DNA of 34,287 nt from Tissierellia bacterium (GTDB lineage: Bacteria; Bacillota; Clostridia; Tissierellales; Tepidimicrobiaceae). Positions 24,100-33,062 of this stretch are shown in pieces (the stretch's first letter is position 1; each line of letters begins with the position of its first letter). Location: positions 1 through 34,287 of the forward strand of contig JAAYRD010000041.1 in assembly GCA_012518955.1 (NCBI GenBank), in the 5' to 3' direction. A model generated the notes under the pieces. The model did no database searches. It was not told the DNA's origin and saw nothing but the letters and a program-made list of their open reading frames with translations. The translations under genes were made by a program, and so were the position numbers.

Positions 24100-24143
24100 A
24101 AACTAGCCCACAACCAAAAACCTATTGGCTGTAGACTAGTTTT
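24100..24143 (-). terminator. Terminator of the universal stress protein gene
   Basis: AAACTAG (24100-24106) pairs with CTAGTTT (24136-24142), with further pairing CAACCAA/TTGGCTG inside. On the minus strand the hairpin is followed by TTTTATTTAATTC. It lies about 80 nt past the usp stop. Confidence 0.6.
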
Positions 24144-24222
24144 CTAATCAAAACCTCTTTTCCATACTTTTAACGCCTTAATCTTCTATATCACGTACAT
24201 CTTCTACCATCCTAGGAAAGAT

Positions 24223-24645
24223 TTATTTCACAATTAATACAGATTTTTTAATATGGTTTACTACTCTATTGGATACACTTCCTAAAAAGGTTCTAGAGAA
24301 GGTACCAAGACCTCTACTTCCCATTACGACCAAATCATAATCTCCTTCTTCAGCTTCTTCGATTATCTTTCCTCCTATATCACCATCTTTTAACACGGTA
24401 TCAACAGTTCCCGGATAATCTTTGAATCCCTCCAAGGCCTTCTTTAGGATATTCTCTCCGTACTCAATATTCTCTTTGCTTAATTTAACTTTAATTTCTG
24501 GATCCGTAACATAAGGGCTACCAAAAGTATTGATAACTGTTATTATCGTAATGTCGCTATTAGATAATGTTCCTATTTCCTTAGCCTTATCTAGAGCCTT
24601 TTTAGATTTTTCCGAACCATCAATGGCAACTAATATTTTTTTCAT
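24223..24645 (-). CDS. Universal stress protein, UspA family
   Basis: A single 140-residue Usp domain. The start KKILVAIDGSEKSKKALDKA and the ATP-binding signature GSRGLGTFSRTFLGSVSNRV (G-2X-G-9X-G-S pattern) are intact, so it is probably a nucleotide-binding Usp. GGGGGG lies before the ATG. It lies just downstream of the 2-oxoacid oxidoreductase genes but has a separate ribosome binding site and terminator. Role unknown beyond stress adaptation. Confidence 0.93.
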   Translation of the reverse strand: MKKILVAIDGSEKSKKALDKAKEIGTLSNSDITIITVINTFGSPYVTDPEIKVKLSKENIEYGENILKKALEGFKDYPGTVDTVLKDGDIGGKIIEEAEEGDYDLVVMGSRGLGTFSRTFLGSVSNRVVNHIKKSVLIVK

Positions 24646-24712
24646 TCAAATCCCCCCTGTTTGATGATTTTTATAAACTTTCTATTACTCCATATATACC
24701 CATTACTTAGAC

Positions 24713-25561
24713 TTAATAAAAGTTTTTCATTAGCTTTTCAGCATCCATAGGATTAAGTTTCCTATCTACCAATGGTTCCCCATTTTTAATGAACTGGAAC
24801 TTATCTTCGTAGGTCTCTTTCTCCACCTTATATAAAATACCTATAGGTATTTTATCACCGAATTCCGTGGCTTTTTCAAATGCTTTTTCTTTATTTGTAT
24901 AATCATAGTCTTCTGGAAGATGATATATCCTTTCTTTATACCAAGCAAAAGTATTTACCTTGTTCCAGACTACACAGGGTTGAAATATGTCTACTAGTGC
25001 ATAACCTTTATAGTTTATAGCCTCTTTCATAATTTCTACTAGATGAGGAATATCTCCTGAGAATCCACGAGCTACAAAACCTGCTCCCATAGTTAAAGCT
25101 AGTGCCAAAGGTTGTAATGGCTCCACCTTAACTCCATCAAATTGTAATGTAGTCTTTTGTCCCATAGCAGTAGTGGGTGAAGCTTGCCCTTTGGTCAATC
25201 CATATATCTGATTATCATGCACAAAATGTGCTATGTCTATATTTCGTCTTATGGTATGAATAAAATGGTTTCCACCTTCACCATAGGTATCTCCATCTCC
25301 AGATTCTACTATTACCTTTAAATTCTTATTAGCCATTTTTATGCCAATAGCTGGTGGTAACGCTCTACCATGTAATCCGTTAAATCCATTCACTTTTATA
25401 TAATGGGGCATTTTAGCTGCCTGACCTATACCTGAAGACAAAACTACTTCATGAGGCTCTAATTCTAGTTCTTCCAATGCCTGTTTTAATGCTGTTCTAA
25501 TCATATAATTGCCACAACCAGGGCACCAGGACGGTTCATAGAGTTTGTAATCATATTTCAT
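24713..25561 (-). CDS. 2-oxoacid:ferredoxin oxidoreductase, beta subunit
   Basis: A 282-residue TPP-binding subunit of a 2-oxoacid:ferredoxin oxidoreductase (2-oxoglutarate or related 2-oxoacid). Seen are the iron-sulfur/TPP start PSWCPGCGNYMIRTALKQAL and GLHGRALPPAIGIKMA. The TPP-metal motif is GDGDTYGEGGNHFIHTIRRN, and DNQIYGLTKGQASPTT follows. This is the KorB/VorB-like layout. The ATG at 25561 follows the alpha-gene stop with no gap, so the two are coupled. Substrate cannot be fixed from sequence alone. Such enzymes are oxygen-sensitive and reduce ferredoxin. Confidence 0.93.
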   Translation of the reverse strand: MKYDYKLYEPSWCPGCGNYMIRTALKQALEELELEPHEVVLSSGIGQAAKMPHYIKVNGFNGLHGRALPPAIGIKMANKNLKVIVESGDGDTYGEGGNHFIHTIRRNIDIAHFVHDNQIYGLTKGQASPTTAMGQKTTLQFDGVKVEPLQPLALALTMGAGFVARGFSGDIPHLVEIMKEAINYKGYALVDIFQPCVVWNKVNTFAWYKERIYHLPEDYDYTNKEKAFEKATEFGDKIPIGILYKVEKETYEDKFQFIKNGEPLVDRKLNPMDAEKLMKNFY

Positions 25562-27229
25562 TTACAATACCTCCTTTAATCTAGCATATAGTTCATCTCC
25601 ACTAAAAGGTCTACCATCATATTTAAGTATTTTTTCAGTAGATTTAATAAGAGCTTCTTCTCTTATTAAACTATCTAGTTGAGCAGTAGCATTTTGTTCA
25701 ATATCGATAATCTTTTTAGCCCCTTTGCCCATCTTTAATAATCTTTCCGTAGGAAATGGCCATATGTCTCCAAATACCAAAGCTCCTATAGATACATCTT
25801 CTTCCCTTAAGCTATCCACTGCTTCCTTCACCGCTCCATAGGTAGACCCCCAGCAAACTATTAGATTTTCTGGCTCCTCATCTCCTATAATCCACGGTTC
25901 CTGCACCTCAGACTTTAACCCCTCTAGTTTTTTCATTCTTTTATCAACCATTTTCGTTCTAATTTCATCGCTTTCAGTAATATGGCCCCATTCATCATGT
26001 TCGTCACTATCTATAAGTACTACTTGGCCTGGTACCTTTCCAGGTAAAATCCTAGGAGATATACCATTCTCTGTAATCTTGTATCTTTTATATTCTTTAT
26101 CGGTTATGGCCTCTGCTCCTGAAATATATCTTTCTATTTCAATTTTATTAAAATCAAAAGGTTTTGTAGTAGTTCTACAATCTGCTAAATACTGATCGCT
26201 TACTAATAATACTGGAATCTGATACTTTTCTGCTAAGTTGAAAGCTCTAGCTGTTTGATAAAATGCATCTTCTGGATTTCTTAATGCTATGACCATCCTT
26301 GGAAATTCTCCATGACCTGCATGGATCATAAACCTTAGATCTCCTTGCTCTGTTCTTGTAGGAAATCCTGTAGCCGGACCTGGTCTTTGTACATTAATTA
26401 ATACCACTGGAACCTCTATGATACCAGCTAAACTCAAGGCCTCTACCATTAGAGCAAATCCACCACCAGAGGAACCAGTCATAGCCCTTACTCCTGCATA
26501 AGATGCTCCTAGAGCCATATTAAGAGCGGCAACTTCATCCTCTACCTGATCCACAGCAATCTCCATCTCATCTGCGTGAGCTGCAATAAAGTTCAATACC
26601 CCAGTAGAAGGAGTCATAGGATATCCACAATAAAACTTACACCCTGCGGCAATTGCACCTAGACCTACTGCCTGGTTTCCATCTATTAATATATTTTTAT
26701 CTTCTAAGGTTTCAATATCATACTTCCTATTGACCATCTCATAGCCTGCATATAATGCTTTTATATTGATAGTGGCGATTTCTTCTTTAAACTCTTCTTC
26801 TATAATCTCCTCACTTGATTTTAAAGAAAGACCAAAATATTTAAGTATTGCACCTAATCCTATAGTGGTAAATACTCTAGAATTTTTTAAATCCCTTGCA
26901 GTATCCATTAAGGGTAGATGCACTATTTTACTGTCCCTAGCTATCTCCTTGTCAGCGATAATAATACCCTCTTCCTTTAATTTAGGACTATGCAATCTCA
27001 CACTTTCATCGTTTAATCCAAATACTACATCCACTTTTAAACTATACGAATATATTGGCTTATCTGAAAATCTGATATAGAAAAAATTGTGTCCTCCTCT
27101 TACCCTAGACATGTAATCGCTATGGGTGAATACATAAAACCCACACCGCTTCAATGTCTTCTCTAAGATATGGGCAAAAGTATCCATTCCCTGACCTGCC
27201 TCACCACCAACTAATATACTATAATCCAT
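25562..27229 (-). CDS. 2-oxoacid:ferredoxin oxidoreductase, fused gamma-alpha subunit
   Basis: A 555-residue protein with two parts. Residues 1-180 are the gamma domain (SILVGGEAGQGMDTFAHIL, then YMSRVRGGHNFFYIRFSD). About 185-555 is the alpha (pyrimidine-binding) domain, with GNQAVGLGAIAAGCKFYCGY, PMTPSTGV and GSSGGGFALMVEALSLAG. The gamma-alpha fusion is typical of KorA-type enzymes. No delta (2[4Fe-4S] ferredoxin) gene is next to it, also typical of two-subunit forms. GGGGG lies upstream of the ATG at 27229, and a TTGAGG-16-TATAAT promoter lies upstream of that. Confidence 0.93.
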   Translation of the reverse strand: MDYSILVGGEAGQGMDTFAHILEKTLKRCGFYVFTHSDYMSRVRGGHNFFYIRFSDKPIYSYSLKVDVVFGLNDESVRLHSPKLKEEGIIIADKEIARDSKIVHLPLMDTARDLKNSRVFTTIGLGAILKYFGLSLKSSEEIIEEEFKEEIATINIKALYAGYEMVNRKYDIETLEDKNILIDGNQAVGLGAIAAGCKFYCGYPMTPSTGVLNFIAAHADEMEIAVDQVEDEVAALNMALGASYAGVRAMTGSSGGGFALMVEALSLAGIIEVPVVLINVQRPGPATGFPTRTEQGDLRFMIHAGHGEFPRMVIALRNPEDAFYQTARAFNLAEKYQIPVLLVSDQYLADCRTTTKPFDFNKIEIERYISGAEAITDKEYKRYKITENGISPRILPGKVPGQVVLIDSDEHDEWGHITESDEIRTKMVDKRMKKLEGLKSEVQEPWIIGDEEPENLIVCWGSTYGAVKEAVDSLREEDVSIGALVFGDIWPFPTERLLKMGKGAKKIIDIEQNATAQLDSLIREEALIKSTEKILKYDGRPFSGDELYARLKEVL

Positions 27230-27255
27230 ATTTAAACCCCCTATTAAAGTTTAAT

Positions 27256-27283
27256 ATTATAGTTTAAATCTATGAGTCCTCAA
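27256..27283 (-). promoter_or_regulatory. Promoter of the 2-oxoacid oxidoreductase operon
   Basis: The minus strand has TTGAGG (27283-27278), a 16-nt spacer and TATAAT (27261-27256), about 27 nt before the ATG at 27229. Confidence 0.55.
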
Positions 27284-27380
27284 TATATTCTATACCCTAG
27301 TTTTATATTAGCAAACCGATCAGACTATAAAGCACTATAAAATTATCCTTTATAATGGATTAATAATTGGCTTATCCACA

Positions 27381-27998
27381 TTAGTTAAGGGATTTAATTA
27401 CCATTTTATAAGATAAATCCATGGCTCTTTCCATATCTATTTCTGGATATCGTTCTTTCATATTTACATAATCGGTAAAACCAGATAGGGAACTTTTTAT
27501 TACCATTCTTTTATAATATTGATCTTCGTTTACAGTTATTTTTCCTTCTTTAAACCCTATGTCCAATAAATTGTCGATCTCTTTCTCTACCCTCGAGATA
27601 TATAAAGGTATACTATATTGTTCATCTATCAAATATTCATAGAACTCTTCAAATCCACCTGCTGATAAGAGCATATTCATTGTAAAAAACTTGTTTTCCA
27701 AGTTTTCTGCAATTATATTTAACATCTCATAATATTTATCTTTGAATCCATGTTTTGAGGTTACTCTATCTATAGCATACTCTATTTCATTATTTATACT
27801 GTAGAGGATTGCTTTTGAAATAGCTTCCTCCTTTGTCTTAAAATAATCATATATTGTACCTTTGCCAATATCAGCTGCCTTAGCAATTTCTGACACAGTA
27901 ATAGAATAAAGATTAGCGCCATCTTTTATTAAATTTATTAAACCATTAAATATTGCCAGCTCTTTCTCAGAATATTTAATATTATCCATACTATTCAT
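27381..27998 (-). CDS. TetR/AcrR-family regulator of the RND exporter
   Basis: A 205-residue protein with an N-terminal TetR helix-turn-helix: ITVSEIAKAADIGKGTIYDY, then FKTKEEAISKAI (about residues 34-66). A helical ligand-binding domain follows with no recognisable signature. Its start overlaps the end of the exporter gene by 8 nt, so both are in one message. The 16-bp palindrome CCGACTG-GT-CAGTCGG at the exporter promoter is its likely operator (inference). The inducer is unknown. Confidence 0.9.
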   Translation of the reverse strand: MNSMDNIKYSEKELAIFNGLINLIKDGANLYSITVSEIAKAADIGKGTIYDYFKTKEEAISKAILYSINNEIEYAIDRVTSKHGFKDKYYEMLNIIAENLENKFFTMNMLLSAGGFEEFYEYLIDEQYSIPLYISRVEKEIDNLLDIGFKEGKITVNEDQYYKRMVIKSSLSGFTDYVNMKERYPEIDMERAMDLSYKMVIKSLN

Positions 27999-30900
27999 CC
28001 CCTTTATCTGAGGTTTTACCTAGCTTGTTTCTATGCAATATATCATACATTACAGGAACAAATATTAATGTTAATATAGTGGCATAGGTTAGCCCGCCTA
28101 TGGACGCTATTGCAAGAGGTTGCAACATCTCTGCTCCCATTCCTACTCCAAATGAAAGAGTAGATAGGCCAAGGATAGTGGTTATTGCTGTCATTAGAAT
28201 AGGCCTCATCCTTGTTTTTCCTGCCAGTATTAAGGACTCCGTTTTCTCCATGCCCGATTCTCTTAATTGATTAGTATAGTCCACAAATACTATTCCATTG
28301 TTTACAACAACTCCACTTAATACAAGAAACCCAAGCATGGATATTATGCTTAAATCGTATCCTGTAATTGCTAAGGCTAAAAATCCTCCGGTAAAAGCAA
28401 GGGGTATGGTAAACATTACGATAAATGGTGATAATAGGGATTGAAACTGTGCTACCATTATTAAGTAGATAAATGCTATGGCTAAAATCAGCATATAGAA
28501 TAGATCTTTCAAAGATTCATTAATCATTTCAGTTTCTCCCGAAATTTCAATTTTATATCCATCTGGTACCTTATAATCTTTTAATTTCTTTTCAAATTCT
28601 CGACTTACAAGACCTATGTTGTAATCATCATCAATATTAGCCGTAATTGATATATATCTCTCTTGGGAATCTCTTTTAATTGAAGAAAGTCCATGTTCTT
28701 GACTTACCTCTGCAATATCCATTAATTTGACAGAAGTCTCTTCTCCGTCTTTATCCAGCTCAATAGTTAAGTTTTCTAAATCACTTCTAGTCATGTTTTG
28801 ATTCTCTCCGTCTACTACAATAACCGGATAATCCTTATTGTTAACCGTAAGTGTAGTAGATGACTTTCCTTTAGATACTAGTGTATTTATATTTGAAAAT
28901 ACTTGTGCAACAGTCAAACCTTCCTCCATTGCTTTTTCTTTATCTACTACAACTCTTATCTCCATTACATTTTCATCTAATCCATCGGAGACCTCTGCAG
29001 TTCCTTCAGTTTCCTCAAGAATCTTTGCTACATCTCCCGAGATTTCACGCAGTTTATCAACTTCTCTACCTTTGACTATAGCCTCTATTCCTGTTCCCGC
29101 CAAAGCAGACATATCCATTGTGGATGTGTTAACATTTATAGTGCAATCAAGATCTTCCGTTAATTTTTTAATTTGTTTTCCAATTTCAGTATTACTAGAT
29201 ACCTTGTTTTCATCTAGGATTACATATATTGACATGGAATTATTATTTCCATTGTCTCCCATTCCTCCCATGGACTCCGCTCGAAAGGCACCTAAAGTTT
29301 CTATGCCATCTATATCGATTATCCTATCTACTACGGTATCCGTCATTAATTTGATATCTTCTGATGTGCTTTCTTTCGGTAATTCTATAGTAATAGACAT
29401 CTGTGGACTTTCCATTTCTGGTATAAATGATGTTCCCATTCTGATTCCTAAGAAACCACTTACTACAAGTAAAGCTATAACCCCTATTATTACTAGTCCT
29501 TTATGTTTCAATGACCATCTTAGTATTATCTCATATCGATTTACAAATCTATCAAATAGATTGTGTGATTTTTCTTTTGTATCCTTCAATATACTTGATG
29601 CCAAAGTAGGCACTAATGTAAGTGCAACTAATAGGCTTGCAAATAAGGAATATGCAATGGTTAATCCCATATCAGTAAATAGTTGTCTTGATATACCTTT
29701 TGTAAATACTATAGGTAGAAACACTACAGCAGTTGTCAATGTAGATGCCAAAAGTGCACCTGAAATCTCCCTTGCTCCTTCAATAGAAGCCTTTGTTGCT
29801 GACACACCTTTATTTCTTAGCCTATATATATTCTCGATAACTACTATTGAGTTATCGACTAACATTCCAACTCCCAAAGCCAATCCTGCTAATGAAATAA
29901 TATTTATGGTAACTCCTGTAAAATACATCATCGCTATAGCAAATATAATACTTATAGGTATGGATAATGCTATGATGAATGTTGGTCTTATATCCCTTAA
30001 AAACAATATTAATATTAATATTGCCAGAATTCCTCCATAAAGTAAATTTTTTAGAACCGAATCCACCACTATATCTATATAGATTCCTTGATCCATTAAA
30101 GGTGTTATGCTTATATCTTTATTATCTTTTGTAATCTCATCTATTTTTTCCCTAATACTATTAGATACTTCCGCCGTTGAATAATTACTCTGTTTTTGAA
30201 ATGTTAAAACAGCAGCGTCATTGCCATTAACTTTTGCATATATATTATCAGAGTTATCTATATTTTTTATATCTGCAACATCTGATAAGTATACCTTATC
30301 AACACCTTCTACACCTGTATCAAATAATAATAAGTTTTTTAACTCCTCTATGTCTTGAATCTTATCTCCAACTTTAACTAAATAATCGGTGTTATTTTCC
30401 GAAACATAGCCTGCTGGCATGGAAAAGTTTTGTGCTGATAATATGCCTGAAATCATCTCCTCAGTAACAACCCCATCCAAAGATGCATTCTTAAAGGCTT
30501 CCTCTTTGGCTGATTCCAGTTCAGACATTTTTTGATTTAATGTTGCCTCTCCAGATTGTAGTTGAGCTTTAGCCTTGTTCATCTCAGTTTTTAAAACTGC
30601 TTTCCCTTCTTTGATCTGTTCTTCTTGTTTGTTTAACTCTGTTTTTTGCGCCTCTATACCAGATTTTTGTTTTTCAAGTTCAGAGATTTTGTTAGTTATC
30701 GTATCCAAACCTGCATTTATTTCAATTTTATTCTGTGCAATAGTTTTTAAGCCTAGTTTGACTTTTTCTAATTCCTTTCTCTGCTCTTCAGATATATTTC
30801 CACCTAAGCTCTCAAGCTGTTTTTTAGCATTTAATAATTGTTCTTCTTCCCTATTTAAAACATTCATTGAAGTCTGTAATTCTTCCCTATTCTTTAATAA

Positions 30901-31698
30901 CTCTTCCTCACCTGATTTTATTGTCGATTCTACTGATGAAATTTGCTCTTTGCCCATGGCAATAGCTTTTTCACCTTCTGCCAATTTGGAACTCTGTTTT
31001 TTGTTTTCTGAATCCAATTTAGCTTTTCCAGTATCTATTTCCCTCTTTGCTTCTAATAACTTGTTCTCTGCCTTAGAAAGTTCTGAATCTATAGATGCTA
31101 AAATTTTTTGATTTAGCTTTTCTATTTTCTCTGGACTAATTATTACCTCTATGCTCTCCTCAATCAACCCAACCCCCTCTACAGATGCAACTCCACCTAT
31201 ACTTTCAAATTCTGGTATTATATTTTCACTTACCAACTTTGTAATCCCAGCTGCATCCATATCTTCTACATCAATAGACGCCACCATAATAGGTAACATA
31301 TCAGGATTTAACTTCATTATCATAGGTGTACCTATATCATCATTCCAATTCGGTTTGATTAGGTCCAAACTTCCATTTATCTCAATTATAGCCGAATCCA
31401 TATTTACATCATTATTAAATTCAAGTATTACAGTAGATGAATTCTCTCTAGAGATAGAACTCACATTTTCAATATTACTTGTAGTGGCCAACAACTGTTC
31501 AATTGGTTTAGTCACAACCATCTCTACCTCTTCAGGACTTGCACCTGGATAGGATGTCATAACCACAACATATGGTAAATCTATACTTGGTAACAGATCA
31601 GTCTTCAAATTCATAAATGAAACGGTACCTAATATAAGTACTAAAATTACTGCAACAATAATTGTAAAAGGTTTTTTCACACTAAATTTCGATAACAT
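27991..31698 (-). CDS. RND-family efflux permease with a long coiled-coil insertion
   Basis: A 1235-residue proton-driven exporter. RND landmarks: TM1 with DLLPSIDLPYVVV, YPGASPEEVE, and TM2 from about 552. TM4 is LGVGMLVDNSIVVIENIYRL (one acidic proton-relay Asp where many have two). A late helix contains GVVVNNGIVFVDYTNQLRE. It ends in a 12-TM layout. Typical members have about 1020-1060 residues. The extra length is a 200-residue segment (about 195-405) rich in Glu, Lys, Gln and heptads, with a turn near GGNISEEQ (299-306), inserted in the first extracytoplasmic domain just before QNFSMPAGYV. No membrane-fusion gene adjoins, as expected without an outer membrane. GGGGG precedes the ATG at 31698. 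Confidence 0.92.
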   Translation of the reverse strand: MLSKFSVKKPFTIIVAVILVLILGTVSFMNLKTDLLPSIDLPYVVVMTSYPGASPEEVEMVVTKPIEQLLATTSNIENVSSISRENSSTVILEFNNDVNMDSAIIEINGSLDLIKPNWNDDIGTPMIMKLNPDMLPIMVASIDVEDMDAAGITKLVSENIIPEFESIGGVASVEGVGLIEESIEVIISPEKIEKLNQKILASIDSELSKAENKLLEAKREIDTGKAKLDSENKKQSSKLAEGEKAIAMGKEQISSVESTIKSGEEELLKNREELQTSMNVLNREEEQLLNAKKQLESLGGNISEEQRKELEKVKLGLKTIAQNKIEINAGLDTITNKISELEKQKSGIEAQKTELNKQEEQIKEGKAVLKTEMNKAKAQLQSGEATLNQKMSELESAKEEAFKNASLDGVVTEEMISGILSAQNFSMPAGYVSENNTDYLVKVGDKIQDIEELKNLLLFDTGVEGVDKVYLSDVADIKNIDNSDNIYAKVNGNDAAVLTFQKQSNYSTAEVSNSIREKIDEITKDNKDISITPLMDQGIYIDIVVDSVLKNLLYGGILAILILILFLRDIRPTFIIALSIPISIIFAIAMMYFTGVTINIISLAGLALGVGMLVDNSIVVIENIYRLRNKGVSATKASIEGAREISGALLASTLTTAVVFLPIVFTKGISRQLFTDMGLTIAYSLFASLLVALTLVPTLASSILKDTKEKSHNLFDRFVNRYEIILRWSLKHKGLVIIGVIALLVVSGFLGIRMGTSFIPEMESPQMSITIELPKESTSEDIKLMTDTVVDRIIDIDGIETLGAFRAESMGGMGDNGNNNSMSIYVILDENKVSSNTEIGKQIKKLTEDLDCTINVNTSTMDMSALAGTGIEAIVKGREVDKLREISGDVAKILEETEGTAEVSDGLDENVMEIRVVVDKEKAMEEGLTVAQVFSNINTLVSKGKSSTTLTVNNKDYPVIVVDGENQNMTRSDLENLTIELDKDGEETSVKLMDIAEVSQEHGLSSIKRDSQERYISITANIDDDYNIGLVSREFEKKLKDYKVPDGYKIEISGETEMINESLKDLFYMLILAIAFIYLIMVAQFQSLLSPFIVMFTIPLAFTGGFLALAITGYDLSIISMLGFLVLSGVVVNNGIVFVDYTNQLRESGMEKTESLILAGKTRMRPILMTAITTILGLSTLSFGVGMGAEMLQPLAIASIGGLTYATILTLIFVPVMYDILHRNKLGKTSDKGDE

Positions 31699-31726
31699 AC
31701 TACGCCCCCTAAGTTTTATTATCTAC

Positions 31727-31742
31727 CCGACTGACCAGTCGG
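31727..31742. promoter_or_regulatory. Predicted TetR-type operator
   Basis: CCGACTG-AC-CAGTCGG is a perfect inverted repeat of 7-bp half sites with a 2-bp centre (reads CCGACTG-GT-CAGTCGG on the minus strand). It lies 10 nt downstream of the -10 box and upstream of the exporter start, well placed for repression by the TetR protein encoded in the same operon. Confidence 0.75.
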
Positions 31743-31752
31743 TCACCTTAAT

Positions 31753-31781
31753 AAAATACCACGTTTTTTTTATAGTGTCAA
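31753..31781 (-). promoter_or_regulatory. Promoter of the RND exporter-tetR operon
   Basis: The minus strand has a perfect TTGACA (31781-31776), a 17-nt spacer and TATTTT (31758-31753) preceded by TGG. The predicted start of transcription falls next to the palindromic operator. Confidence 0.75.
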
Positions 31782-31875
31782 TCCCACTCCACCTTAAGTT
31801 TGTATAAAAATCTATACTCATTGCTCTAAATTCCTAAGTTCAAATTTATCCAATTAAAATTTTGATCTACGCTCG

Positions 31876-32595
31876 TTATTTAAATATATGTTCACTTATA
31901 CATAGTAGCACCTGGGAAGGTAGATAGAATAGCCATATAGATATGGAAGATATATTATGCAATAGGTTTATATATTTACCCGCAGGTTCCATATATCCTA
32001 TTATATTGAAGAATCCTACATTTATATCACAGAATAAGAAAAATATCATACCTAAAGCTATCATCTGCCTATTTGGGCTAGGATACAACTTGTCTGTGCA
32101 CACCCTAATACCTCTTATAGTACTAGTTAGCAAACATATGATGTAGTAAATACTGATTACAAATATAAAATCAACTTCCATAGTAATATAGATAATGATT
32201 AATATTAAAAATATTGTTATAAAATTTATTATGGTTGCTTTAGTCCTATGAGAATCATATCTAATGGAATACAATATTTGAATTATACAAAATAAGGCTA
32301 TCCCTAATATATATTTTCTATTTAACACTAGTAAAAACAAATCTGCAAAAATGGTAAGAAATAGCCCTAATTGTAATAGAAATATACCTTTAGCGTTAAT
32401 AGCATATTCTTCTAACAAAAGAGAGATAATGAATGTAAGTATTATACTTATGAATTTAATTATATCCGTTGGGATAAATATTTGTATATTAAAAATATCC
32501 ATATATAAAAAAATAAGATATAGTATCCCTATAAACATTAGCAAAGTTTTTACTATTTTTAGTTTATAATTTTTAATTTGCATCCCTATCACCAT
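31876..32595 (-). CDS. Polytopic membrane protein, possibly YhhN/TMEM86-like
   Basis: A 239-residue protein with about seven or eight hydrophobic helices. LGLFLTIFADLFLLVLNRKY, then GIALFCIIQILYSIRY and ALGMIFFLFCDINVGFFNI, recall the YhhN (lysoplasmalogenase) pattern, with one Asp in each of two helices. The match is loose and the family is a guess. Neither start candidate (ATG 32595, or 32583 giving MQIKNYKL) has a strong ribosome binding site. It lies upstream of the RND operon on the same strand but is separated from it by a promoter and operator. Confidence 0.6.
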   Translation of the reverse strand: MVIGMQIKNYKLKIVKTLLMFIGILYLIFLYMDIFNIQIFIPTDIIKFISIILTFIISLLLEEYAINAKGIFLLQLGLFLTIFADLFLLVLNRKYILGIALFCIIQILYSIRYDSHRTKATIINFITIFLILIIIYITMEVDFIFVISIYYIICLLTSTIRGIRVCTDKLYPSPNRQMIALGMIFFLFCDINVGFFNIIGYMEPAGKYINLLHNISSISIWLFYLPSQVLLCISEHIFK

Positions 32596-33008
32596 AAAAA
32601 CTTCTATTGCTCTATATTAGTCAACTTTGTAAAATAATTTTCAATATAAGTTAATTTAGAGTTGCTTCTTCAGAGGCTACCTAACTCAAAGGCCATTTTA
32701 TCACCCCACTTTCCAAGTTAGGTTAACCAAAAATAAGCCCCATAATTCATAATATGCAATGCTAAAACTACCTAATTTATTTAGATATGTTAAATGATAA
32801 AAACTAATAGTTAAGCTCAGTGTCAAATAATTATAGGATAAAACAAAGATATATAGAGAATAATCCGTTATTTAATATAAGGCTATTCTCCAGTATTGTT
32901 TATTTCTACATCCTATAGCAATTTCCACTGTTCTGTCATCTGAATAATATCTTTATATAGAGGTATTTATAATAATTTAATTTTTATCCATGTTTACTAG
33001 ATAGAATA
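32596..33008. other. Intergenic region without a recognisable gene
   Basis: About 410 bases between the membrane-protein gene and mnmH. No long frame exists. CCTAACT (32680-32686) and AGTTAGG lie about 40 nt apart as an inverted repeat. GAGAATA (32856-32862) and TATTCTC (32884-32890) form another. A nine-codon frame (32696-32670, minus) beginning MAFELGSL has GGGGTGATAAA before it. I see no known riboswitch; the region may be the residue of a lost gene. Confidence 0.4.
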
Positions 33009-33062
33009 ATGATATATAATATATATATTATTTCTATTTTTAGCAAAGCAAAGGTGAGTTAT

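Noticed and set aside
24144-24222. Short frame MVEDVRDIED after the stress protein gene
   Set aside because: Ten codons with no binding site, between a stop codon and a terminator; most likely chance.
28838-30040. A 400-codon open frame on the plus strand
   Set aside because: It lies wholly antisense to the RND exporter gene, has low-complexity Ser/Ile/Pro-rich sequence and no ribosome binding site. It is an effect of codon bias in the real gene.
30575-31111. A 178-codon plus-strand frame rich in Ser, Phe and Cys
   Set aside because: Antisense to the coiled-coil region of the exporter; repeated heptads on the other strand keep the frame open.
32641-32730. Possible c-di-GMP or other riboswitch in the gap before mnmH
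   Set aside because: The inverted repeat looked suggestive, but the conserved core bases of known riboswitches (for example CGCAAAGCC of GEMM) are absent.
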